Assembly (NCBI GenBank): GCA_022424805.1
Contig: JAKMGR010000212.1
Span: forward strand, 1 to 12,658
Length of the DNA: 12,658 nucleotides
Direction: 5' to 3'
From: Verrucomicrobiales bacterium
GTDB lineage: Bacteria > Verrucomicrobiota > Verrucomicrobiia > Verrucomicrobiales > DEV007
Of this stretch, positions 6,899 through 12,658 are shown piece after piece. Positions within the stretch are counted from its first letter, which is position 1, and each line of letters begins with the position of its first letter. A program made the position numbers and the translations under genes. A model generated the notes under the pieces. It did not search any database, was not told where the DNA came from, and saw only the letters and a list, made by a program, of their open reading frames with translations.

Positions 6899-7630
6899 AT
6901 GAAGCGATTCCTTCTTTCTCTCTCCGTATTGTTACTCGCCTCAACCTCTGCCGGCGCCTTCGAACTACCGGCTGATTCCAAGCAATGTCTCGTCGGTATC
7001 GCTGACAACTGGAATTCTTCCTACGCGACCCTGATATGGTACGAAAAAGAACCCGCAGGTTGGAAGCAGAAGGGAGCCTCGTGGAAAGCACGTCTTGGAA
7101 AAAACGGACTGGTCTGGGGTAAAGGTCTTAATCCGGTTCCGCAGGGAGTTCGAACAAAGAAAGAAGGGGACCGACGAGCCCCCGCTGGCGTTTTCGATCT
7201 GGGCGGTGCGTGGGGCTATGCTCCCTCGATCAAGAAGTCTCCCAATCTGAGCTACGTGCAGGTCACTTCTCGCAGCCTCTGGTACGAAGATGTGAATTCT
7301 CCTTACTACAATCAATACCGCCAGATCGAACACGAACCGCGAACGACTGCGGAGAAAAAGGCGCAGATGAAGCAGGGTGATTACGCCCACTCCCTGAAAC
7401 TTTTCATCGCTCACAACGCATACCCGCGCATCACGCCAGGAGCCGGATCATCGATCTTTTTTCACATCTGGAGAAATGGTGGGGGTAGCGCAACTTTCGG
7501 GTGCACCACCATGTCGGAGGGAAACCTGAAGAATTTCATCGCATCGGTTGAGCCGGCTAAGCGACCTGTCTATGTGCTGTTGCCCAAGGCAGAATATGAC
7601 CAGTATCGAGGTCCGTGGAAACTGCCGTAG
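6899..7630 (+). CDS. Secreted L,D-transpeptidase-like protein (YkuD catalytic fold)
   Basis: The ATG at 6899 gives a 243-residue protein beginning with a classic signal peptide (MKRFLLSLSVLLLASTSAGA, cleavage after residue 20); the frame extends upstream to a TTG at 6854, but that would bury the signal peptide. The catalytic signature lies near the end: His189 in IFFHIWRNGGG and Cys202 in TFGCTTMS, with His172 in FIAHN contributing, matching the YkuD pattern of a His followed by a Gly-Cys nucleophile. The segment APAGVFDLGGAWGYAP (95-110) fits the family's lead-in, where the product's peptide strand binds. The likely role is cutting or cross-linking peptidoglycan stem peptides, or attaching proteins to them, outside the cytoplasm. 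It has Thr-Phe rather than the common Ser-His before Gly-Cys. There is no LysM or other wall-binding domain. No Shine-Dalgarno sequence is visible. Confidence 0.82.
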   Translation: MKRFLLSLSVLLLASTSAGAFELPADSKQCLVGIADNWNSSYATLIWYEKEPAGWKQKGASWKARLGKNGLVWGKGLNPVPQGVRTKKEGDRRAPAGVFDLGGAWGYAPSIKKSPNLSYVQVTSRSLWYEDVNSPYYNQYRQIEHEPRTTAEKKAQMKQGDYAHSLKLFIAHNAYPRITPGAGSSIFFHIWRNGGGSATFGCTTMSEGNLKNFIASVEPAKRPVYVLLPKAEYDQYRGPWKLP

Positions 7631-7692
7631 CGGCATCGAGGTATGGATTTATTGGGGTTCAGCAACTCCTTAACACATCTTAATTAAATAGT

Positions 7693-7720
7693 TGTGAATC
7701 CCGATTCAGGTCCTATGATG
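7693..7720 (+). promoter_or_regulatory. Candidate sigma-70-type promoter for the small histidine-kinase-like gene
   Basis: TTGTGA (7693-7698) and TATGAT (7715-7720) are separated by 16 bases and match the -35 and -10 consensus at four and five of six positions. Transcription would begin near 7727, leaving a leader of about 15 bases before the ATG at 7743. The GGAGGAG at 7721-7727 is too far upstream of the ATG to act as its ribosome binding site and would lie at the transcript's edge. Confidence 0.35.
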
Positions 7721-7742
7721 GAGGAGTTTTCTCCCCTTTGCC

Positions 7743-8468
7743 ATGGCTGACTTCATCTTCGCCGACGACTATCGGCTCGACGAGAGCCCGACCCGAAATT
7801 TTTACGAGTTATTCCTTAAAGGGCTGGTTCACAAGCACAACAATCTCATGGGTGTGATCCAGGGATTTTCCAGCCTGATCCTCTATGATGATGACATCAG
7901 CAGCGAGGTTCGTGACTGCGCCCAGCAGATGCAGGACTCGTCTAAAGTTGCTTCCGATTTGAATCAGGAAGTGCTCACTTCCGGTGGTTGCGCTCGATGC
8001 GAACAAGCCGCCGTATCCGTGGGCGAGCTTGGCGCTTTCTGGGCCGATAAGGCGACTGAAATTTGTAATGGGGCAGGCGTCGGGTTGCAGGCCAATGTTC
8101 GCGACAACATTCCCGCAGTGAGTGGCGATGGAGCAAAGCTGACGGACATCTTTACTCATCTCGTAAAAAACGCGGCTGAAGAAGCCGCGAATGTGGACGG
8201 TGGGTCTGTTGCTATCGATATTTTCCCTCCCGGCGAAGCCAGTCCTGGATCGAATGTGGATTTGTTCATTCGCAATTCGAGCCATCCATTGGACGAGGCT
8301 GCTTTGCGGAAAGCTTTTGAGCCATTTCATACGTCGAAAGGCGCGGAGCATTTCGGCCTTGGCCTCACCACCTCCGCTATTCTCGCGGGACAGATGAATA
8401 TGCGATTGGGCCTTCGCTACGCCGATAAAACCACTACGGCGTGGTTGGCGATGCCTCCTGCGGCGTAA
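7743..8468 (+). CDS. Small soluble histidine-kinase-like ATPase (no sensor domain)
   Basis: A 241-residue cytoplasmic protein with only the transmitter part of a histidine kinase. The dimerisation helix contains LVHKHNNLMGVIQGFSSLIL (28-47), resembling the H-box HDFNNLL...G of one histidine-kinase class, so His30 is the candidate phosphate acceptor. The ATP-binding domain follows: N-box LVKNAAEEA (Asn143), an F-box-like FEPFHTSKG (about 193-201) and G2 motif GLGL (205-208). The usual G1 motif (DxGxG) is replaced by FIRNSSHPLD (about 175-184), so ATP binding or catalysis may be weak or altered. There is no sensor, membrane segment or receiver domain, and no response-regulator gene is adjacent. 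It may work as a soluble kinase, a phosphatase or a phosphotransfer partner for a distant regulator. A terminator-like hairpin follows. Confidence 0.78.
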   Translation: MADFIFADDYRLDESPTRNFYELFLKGLVHKHNNLMGVIQGFSSLILYDDDISSEVRDCAQQMQDSSKVASDLNQEVLTSGGCARCEQAAVSVGELGAFWADKATEICNGAGVGLQANVRDNIPAVSGDGAKLTDIFTHLVKNAAEEAANVDGGSVAIDIFPPGEASPGSNVDLFIRNSSHPLDEAALRKAFEPFHTSKGAEHFGLGLTTSAILAGQMNMRLGLRYADKTTTAWLAMPPAA

Positions 8469-8543
8469 AAGGGTTTTGCCTTTCTGATCAGCCGACGACT
8501 AAATCTGTTGGGTGCAACTCACAACCCTGTTGGGTCAGTGGCC

Positions 8544-8566
8544 AAGCAGGGCGGGATCCTGCTTTT
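8544..8566 (+). terminator. Intrinsic terminator between convergent kinase-like gene and lysC
   Basis: AAGCAGG (8544-8550) pairs perfectly with CCTGCTT (8558-8564) around a 7-base loop and is followed by extra Ts (8565-8566) on the forward strand. It lies about 75 bases after the stop of the forward gene, and its T-run touches the stop codon of the opposing lysC gene (8566-8568). On the reverse strand the hairpin lacks a T-run but could still slow transcription. A weaker 5-bp hairpin (AAAGG/CCTTT, 8468-8483) sits directly at the forward stop codon. Confidence 0.55.
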
Positions 8567-9792
8567 CACTCTTCGGCCAGACCGAATGCGTCATGCATCA
8601 CCTGTGCGGCGCGGTCGATGTCTTCTTCCGCGACGGTGACGGTGATCTTGATCTCGGAGGTGGAAATCATTTCGATATTGATTCCGGCTTCCGAGAGAGC
8701 CTTGAACATTTCGGCGGCGACTCCGGAATGAGAACGCATTCCGATTCCGACGACACTTAACTTGGCGATGCCGTCCTCGGCTTCGACCTGGGTATCGTCT
8801 CCCAGATCGGAGAGGATAGGCTCAAGAGCTTTCTCGGCTTTGGCGACGTCATCCTTGTGAACGGTGAAGGAGATGTCGGTGATCCCTGTTTGGGAAACAT
8901 TCTGGACGATCATGTCGACGAGAAGATTCGTATCGGAGACAGCGCCGAAAATCTTTCCAGCCGTCCCCGGTTTGTCTTTGACTCCAGATATGGTGACTTT
9001 GGCCTGGGCTCGCTCCAGACTGACACCGCGAATGACTACGGATTCCATGCTCATGGTTTCTTCCTTTACGAGGGTTCCGGGGTTGTTGTTCAAACTGCTT
9101 CGAACCTCGAAGACTACTCCAAATTTTTTCGCGAATTCGACGGAACGGGATTGCATCACCTTCGTGCCGGAGCTCGCCATTTCGAGCATCTCGTCGTAGC
9201 TGATCTCGTCGATCTTACGCGCTTCCGGCACGACGCGCGGGTCGCAAGTATAGACTCCATCGACGTCGGTGAAAATCTGGCACAGATCAGCATCGATGGC
9301 TGCTGCCATCGCGATGGCGGTCAGGTCGGATCCGCCGCGGCCGAGGGTAGTGATTTTTCCATCGGGGGTTTTTCCCTGGAAGCCGGCAAGGATGACGATG
9401 TTGCCGTCGTCGAGAAGCTCGTGAACTCCCGCAGGAGAAATGTTCGAAATGCGCGCTTTGGTGTGAACTCCATCCGTCTCAATCCCTGCCTGGGCCCCGG
9501 TGAGAGAAACTGCCTTGCTGCCCATGGCATTGAGAGCCATTGCGGTGAGGGCGATCGTAGTCTGCTCTCCGGTGGCGAGGAGCACGTCCATCTCACGCTC
9601 GGTCGGTTCGTTTTCTCCCGTGACTTCGTTAGCGAGTTCGATGAGCCGATTCGTAACACCGGACATGGCGGATACGACGGCAACAACTTGATTCCCGGCT
9701 TGCTGGGTTTCAAGGATTCGGCGCGCCACGTTGAGAATGCGCTCAGGCGTTCCCACCGAGGTGCCGCCGTATTTCTGGACGATCAAACTCAA
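8566..9792 (-). CDS. lysC: Aspartate kinase (aspartokinase), lysine/threonine pathway entry enzyme
   Basis: This 408-residue cytoplasmic enzyme phosphorylates L-aspartate with ATP, the first step towards lysine, threonine, methionine and diaminopimelate. The N-terminal kinase domain starts with the signature [10 protein letters not shown] (5-14). It also shows ATGEQTT (73-79), [13 protein letters not shown] (149-161, substrate-binding region) and [13 protein letters not shown] (174-186). Two ACT regulatory domains follow, at about 265-330 ([15 protein letters not shown], then [13 protein letters not shown]) and 344-403 ([17 protein letters not shown]). This layout fits the class feedback-inhibited by lysine and/or threonine. 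The length equals that of Bacillus aspartokinase II. The start appears to be TTG at 9792 (no in-frame ATG before the upstream stop) with a poor Shine-Dalgarno sequence, while an internal ATG at codon 247 has a strong one. cutA lies 140 bases upstream on the same strand. Confidence 0.96.
   Translation of the reverse strand: MSLIVQKYGGTSVGTPERILNVARRILETQQAGNQVVAVVSAMSGVTNRLIELANEVTGENEPTEREMDVLLATGEQTTIALTAMALNAMGSKAVSLTGAQAGIETDGVHTKARISNISPAGVHELLDDGNIVILAGFQGKTPDGKITTLGRGGSDLTAIAMAAAIDADLCQIFTDVDGVYTCDPRVVPEARKIDEISYDEMLEMASSGTKVMQSRSVEFAKKFGVVFEVRSSLNNNPGTLVKEETMSMESVVIRGVSLERAQAKVTISGVKDKPGTAGKIFGAVSDTNLLVDMIVQNVSQTGITDISFTVHKDDVAKAEKALEPILSDLGDDTQVEAEDGIAKLSVVGIGMRSHSGVAAEMFKALSEAGINIEMISTSEIKITVTVAEEDIDRAAQVMHDAFGLAEE
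9052..9067 (-). promoter_or_regulatory. Internal ribosome binding site and ATG for a probable LysC beta subunit
   Basis: Read on the reverse strand, AAAGGAA (9067-9061) is followed after a short spacer by ATG (9054-9052), in frame at codon 247 of lysC, with another ATG two codons later. AGGA lies 7 bases before the ATG. The resulting product would be 162 residues (8566-9054), essentially the two ACT domains. Bacillus-type aspartokinase genes make a beta subunit of about this size from an in-frame internal start near the same codon, giving an alpha2-beta2 enzyme. The sequence supports the start; production of the short protein is inferred. Confidence 0.6.
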
Positions 9793-9824
9793 GGCTCTGT
9801 TGTGTAGTGGTAAAACGAGGGAGA

Positions 9825-9852
9825 CTTATGCCTCAGGATGCTGATTTGTCCA
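9825..9852 (-). promoter_or_regulatory. Candidate promoter for lysC
   Basis: On the reverse strand TGGACA (9852-9847) and CATAAG (9830-9825) are separated by 16 bases, a moderate match to -35 and -10 elements. They lie in the 140-base gap between cutA and lysC, about 33 bases before the TTG start. I see no lysine riboswitch; the gap is too short for one. The alternative is co-transcription from cutA. Confidence 0.28.
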
Positions 9853-9932
9853 ATGGGATTGGTGGGGAGGTAATCGAATGAGATCTGCCAGTTTTTCGAC
9901 GAAATACGGCTGAAAAAGAGCGATTGGCCTTT

Positions 9933-10286
9933 CTACGATTCCTCACGGCCCACACTCTCCCGCACCCATCCCAAATACCCGCTCGCTCCCGCGTCCACTG
10001 GCAGCACGAGAAACTCTGGCTCATAATAGGGATGCTTTTCTTGCACCCATGCTTCCAAATCCTCCAACCGATTCTCCGTCGTTTTCATCACGGCAATGAT
10101 CTCCGGCTCCTTCTCTACTTTGCCTTTCCAGCGATAGATCGACTCCACTCCGGGCACGAGATTGACGCAGGCGACCAGTTGCGCCTCGACCAATTGTGCG
10201 CCAAATTGACGCGCTGCATCGATATCTGCGAATGTCGTGATCGTCATCACGACTCTTTGATTGGTGCCGTTTTGTCTCTCCAGCAT
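9933..10286 (-). CDS. cutA: CutA-type divalent cation tolerance protein (CutA1)
   Basis: A 117-residue cytoplasmic protein with the complete CutA1 pattern: a first strand VVMTITTFAD (12-21), then AACVNL-like VACVNLVPG (38-46), IYRWKGKVEKEPE (50-62), MKTTENR (67-73) and the late HPYYEPEFLVLPV (85-97), then GYLGWV (103-108). CutA proteins form very stable trimers. In E. coli the gene was linked to copper tolerance, but the molecular function is unsettled. Cys40 and His85 correspond to residues proposed to bind metal in the E. coli protein. The ATG at 10286 gives the usual length with a short leader before the first strand. It sits only 13 bases from the start codon of the divergent histidine kinase gene and upstream of lysC on the same strand, possibly in one transcript. 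Confidence 0.93.
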   Translation of the reverse strand: MLERQNGTNQRVVMTITTFADIDAARQFGAQLVEAQLVACVNLVPGVESIYRWKGKVEKEPEIIAVMKTTENRLEDLEAWVQEKHPYYEPEFLVLPVDAGASGYLGWVRESVGREES

Positions 10287-10299
10287 AGAGCTACCCTAC

Positions 10300-11508
10300 A
10301 TGAATCCCGGCATTCTTGACAAACTCATTGATCGTCTCGACAAGCTCGAGCCGGAGGAGATCCAGAGTCTCGTCCTCAAGACGGTCGAGGAAAAAGGGTT
10401 TTTGGAGCGCGTTTTTGATGTGATTCAGGACGGGATTATCGTCACCGGAGAAAAGGGACGAATTCACTACATCAATCACACTGCCTGTGAATTCTTCGGG
10501 CTTGAGGAAAAAGCAGCTTCCGGAGAATCGGTCGCGAAGCTTTTCCCCGGCATCGATTGGGAGGACGTCATCGCCTCTGGTGACGCGATCAATCGAGACC
10601 TTGTCGTTCGTTATCCGGAGCTGCGTTTTTTGAATTTCTACATCGCACCCCTCGCGAATCAGGATGCTTCGGAAACGGAAGGCGAGTCGCTCGGCTTTGT
10701 CATCATTCTCCGCGACAACACCCAGAACCGAGAGCGTCATCTTCAGGAAATCGAGTCGGAGAAAATTCAGGCTGTGCAAAGCCTTGCCGCGGGCGTCGCC
10801 CACGAGATTGGCAACCCGCTGAACTCGCTCACGATTCATCTCCAGGTGATCGAGCGAAAGGTGAAAAAGAATGCCGATCCAGAGCTCGCTACGGAACTTC
10901 TGGAATCGCTCGAGATCACGCGCAGTGAAATCAAGCGTCTCGATTTCATTGTCGAAAAATTTCTCAATGCGGTTCGTCCTTCGCGTCCGGAGCTGGAAAC
11001 CACGGACCTGAACGATCTGCTCAAAGAAGCGCTCAATTTCATTGGGGCCGAGGTCGCAGACCGCCGCATTGCCATCACTGTTGATTTTGACGACGACATC
11101 CCTCTCCTGAAACTCGATCGGGATCAGATGAAGCAGGTCTTCTACAACCTGATCCGCAACAGCTCCCAGGCAATGGGCTCAGATGGAAATCTCACCGTGA
11201 CGACCGGGCACAACGACGAAAACGCTTTTGTGACCTTTGCCGACGATGGTCCCGGCATCCCCGCCGATGAGGTTAGCCGCGTTTTCAACCCCTACTACAC
11301 GACCAAGAAGACTGGATCGGGCCTCGGCCTGATGATCGTTCATCGCATCGTCCACGAACACGGAGGCGAGGTGCAATTTCAAAGTCGGGAGGGGACCGGA
11401 ACTGAGGTGACGGTGTTTCTTCCGCGTGCGGAAAAGTTGATTCGTGTGCTGCCAGAGAAATCGGAGGCAGATACTCCGGTGATCGATGTGGATGTGGAGG
11501 ATAAATAG
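10300..11508 (+). CDS. NtrB-like PAS sensor histidine kinase
   Basis: The ATG at 10300 gives a 402-residue soluble kinase without membrane segments. A short charged N-terminal helix (1-33) precedes a PAS domain (about 34-142, with DGIIVTGEKGRIHYIN near the start and FVIILRDNT at the end). The HisKA domain contains AAGVAHEIGNPLNSL with phospho-accepting His168. The HATPase domain has the N-box FYNLIRNSSQAM (281-292), G1 DDGPGI (315-320), an F-box-like VFNPYYTTK and G2 GSGLGL (339-344). A charged tail of about 25 residues (377-402) ends the protein. The layout fits cytoplasmic NtrB/AtoS-type kinases that control sigma-54 activators, and the next gene is such an activator, 12 bases downstream. 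The PAS ligand cannot be told from sequence. A TTG at 10261 would extend the frame, but the added residues overlap cutA and look non-homologous. Confidence 0.94.
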   Translation: MNPGILDKLIDRLDKLEPEEIQSLVLKTVEEKGFLERVFDVIQDGIIVTGEKGRIHYINHTACEFFGLEEKAASGESVAKLFPGIDWEDVIASGDAINRDLVVRYPELRFLNFYIAPLANQDASETEGESLGFVIILRDNTQNRERHLQEIESEKIQAVQSLAAGVAHEIGNPLNSLTIHLQVIERKVKKNADPELATELLESLEITRSEIKRLDFIVEKFLNAVRPSRPELETTDLNDLLKEALNFIGAEVADRRIAITVDFDDDIPLLKLDRDQMKQVFYNLIRNSSQAMGSDGNLTVTTGHNDENAFVTFADDGPGIPADEVSRVFNPYYTTKKTGSGLGLMIVHRIVHEHGGEVQFQSREGTGTEVTVFLPRAEKLIRVLPEKSEADTPVIDVDVEDK

Positions 11509-11520
11509 AAAAGAGAGAAC

Positions 11521-12658
11521 ATGGATTTTTCTGATTATACCGTGCTCATCATCGACGATGAAAAGAACACTCGCGACGGTCTGCGGCTTTCGCTGGAGGA
11601 CGAGTTCGATGTTTACGTTGCCGCGAATATTGCCGAGGCGGAAGAGATTCTGAAAAGCGATACCGTTCACGTGATGCTGACCGACCTTCGCCTCGGCGGG
11701 GAGAGCGGGATGGATCTCATCACGCAGACATTGGCGAGGCCCAAGCCGCCGACTTGCATTCTCATGACCGCGTACGGATCGGTCGATGTTGCGGTCGAGG
11801 CGATGAAGAAAGGGGCCTACGACTACGTGTCGAAACCGCTCAACATCGACGAGCTGGAAATCGTCATCAAACGTGCAATACGCAGCCGCAGTGTTGAGGA
11901 AGAAAACGTTGCGCTGAAGGCCCAGTTCACGGAGCGCTACGGCGTCGAGAATATCATTGGTCACTCCGCAGTGATGCAGCCCGTCTTCGATGTGATCCGG
12001 CAGGTGGCACCGAGCAAGGCCAATGTCCTCATTGAGGGGGAAAGCGGGACTGGTAAGGAGCTTGTCGGCCGGGCGATTCACCATCTTTCCGGTCGCCCGA
12101 AATCCAAGCTGGTCACTGTTCATTGCGCCGCGTTGAGCGAACAGCTTCTCGAGAGCGAGCTTTTCGGCCATGAGAAAGGTGCTTTCACAGGGGCTACGGA
12201 ACGCCGCATTGGACGCTTCGAAGAGGCCGACGGCGGCACGCTTTTTCTTGATGAGATCGGAGAGATTGATCTCAATACGCAGGTCAAGCTGCTGCGCGCG
12301 ATCGGGGAGCGGACCATTGAACGCCTTGGCTCTAATAAACCACAAAAAGTGGATGTTCGCGTTGTCGCAGCAACGAACAAGGATCTCAGCAAAATGGTCA
12401 AAGAGGGCACCTTTCGCGATGATCTTTTCTTCCGTCTCAATGTCGTCTCGATTCAGATGCCGCCACTTCGTGATCGAAAAGAAGATATTGTTTTGTTAGT
12501 TGAGGCCTTTCTCAAAGAATTTGGCGAAGAAAACAACAAGTCCGACATGGACATGACTCAGGACGCCATGCAACTCCTGCTCGATTACGACTGGCCCGGC
12601 AATGTTCGCGAACTCCGGACGGCTGTCGAACATGGAGTGGTGATGTCCAACTCGCCCA
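11521..12658 (+). CDS. NtrC-family sigma-54-dependent response regulator (3' truncated by window end)
   Basis: The frame is open from the ATG at 11521 to the window end (379 codons). The receiver domain (about 7-120) has Asp12/Asp13, the phospho-acceptor Asp55 in MLTDLRLGG, Thr83 and Lys105 in YVSKPLN. The AAA+ sigma-54 interaction domain begins near 145 (IIGHSAVMQ) and shows Walker A GESGTGKE (173-180), the sigma-54 contact loop GAFTGA (220-225), Walker B GTLFLDEIGEI (239-249), the arginine-finger region FRDDLFFRLNVV (298-309) and WPGNVREL (358-365). The C-terminal DNA-binding domain would follow but is cut off. AAAGAGAGAAC before the ATG is a modest ribosome binding site. Paired with the upstream kinase, it should activate sigma-54 promoters after phosphorylation; target genes are not visible here. 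Confidence 0.96.
   Translation, partial: MDFSDYTVLIIDDEKNTRDGLRLSLEDEFDVYVAANIAEAEEILKSDTVHVMLTDLRLGGESGMDLITQTLARPKPPTCILMTAYGSVDVAVEAMKKGAYDYVSKPLNIDELEIVIKRAIRSRSVEEENVALKAQFTERYGVENIIGHSAVMQPVFDVIRQVAPSKANVLIEGESGTGKELVGRAIHHLSGRPKSKLVTVHCAALSEQLLESELFGHEKGAFTGATERRIGRFEEADGGTLFLDEIGEIDLNTQVKLLRAIGERTIERLGSNKPQKVDVRVVAATNKDLSKMVKEGTFRDDLFFRLNVVSIQMPPLRDRKEDIVLLVEAFLKEFGEENNKSDMDMTQDAMQLLLDYDWPGNVRELRTAVEHGVVMSNSP

Noticed and set aside
7623..7635. Hairpin TGCCG-TAG-CGGCA around the stop codon of the transpeptidase gene
   Set aside because: A 5-bp stem with a 3-base loop and no T-run; too weak to call a terminator.
8505..8535. Direct repeat CTGTTGGGT (8505-8513 and 8527-8535)
   Set aside because: Only 9 bases, two copies, in a short spacer; compatible with chance and without an associated element.
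8857..9807. 316-codon forward open frame
   Set aside because: It is antisense to lysC, which has unmistakable aspartate kinase and ACT motifs; the frame is a codon-usage shadow.
9793..9932. Possible lysine riboswitch upstream of lysC
   Set aside because: The 140-base gap is shorter than the usual lysine riboswitch and shows no recognisable multi-stem structure or terminator before the start.
11179..12345. 388-codon reverse-strand open frame across the kinase end and response regulator
   Set aside because: It is fully antisense to two genes with complete, recognisable catalytic motifs, spans their junction, and its translation shows no domain or plausible composition.

Overview
The window looks like a chromosomal segment from a member of the Verrucomicrobiota, or a close Planctomycetes-Verrucomicrobia-Chlamydiae relative. 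The main reason is the 1258-residue secreted protein at 1065-4841. It joins a sialate O-acetylesterase-type domain, an SHD1 domain, a PDZ-like/DUF6288 region and HEAT-like repeats, a domain vocabulary I associate with Verrucomicrobia and Planctomycetes. Base composition is moderately GC-rich. Most starts lack a recognisable Shine-Dalgarno sequence, and two genes appear to begin with TTG. The taxonomic call is an inference; no rRNA or other marker gene is present.

Layout from left to right: the 3' end of an unrecognised gene (to 175, +); a small stand-alone cyclic-nucleotide-binding-domain protein (176-673, -); a gene-poor stretch of about 390 bp holding two strong inverted repeats (900-936 and 991-1021); the giant multidomain esterase/DUF6288/HEAT protein (1065-4841, -); divergent from it, a two-gene YeeE/YedE-type sulfur transporter with an ATGA overlap (5006-5838, +); a bacterial voltage-gated sodium channel of the NavAb/NaChBac type (5839-6669, -); a divergent gap with an orphan hairpin terminator; a secreted YkuD-type L,D-transpeptidase (6899-7630, +); a small soluble histidine-kinase-like ATPase (7743-8468, +); a terminator; aspartate kinase lysC (8566-9792, -) with cutA upstream on the same strand (9933-10286, -); and, divergent from cutA, an NtrB-like PAS histidine kinase (10300-11508, +) followed 12 bp later by its NtrC-family sigma-54 response regulator (11521 onward, cut by the window end).

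Most genes are self-contained housekeeping or accessory units rather than parts of one pathway. The clear functional pairs are the two transporter halves and the NtrB/NtrC-like two-component system. The lysC gene carries an internal ATG with the best Shine-Dalgarno sequence I found in the window. It lies where Bacillus-type aspartokinase II genes start their separate beta subunit, so one gene probably makes two proteins. I did not find a CRISPR array, an insertion sequence, a tRNA/rRNA gene or a convincing new defence or mobile system. The most unusual elements are the giant fusion protein, the lysC internal start, the orphan terminator at 6760-6790 and the palindromic repeats near 900-1021.
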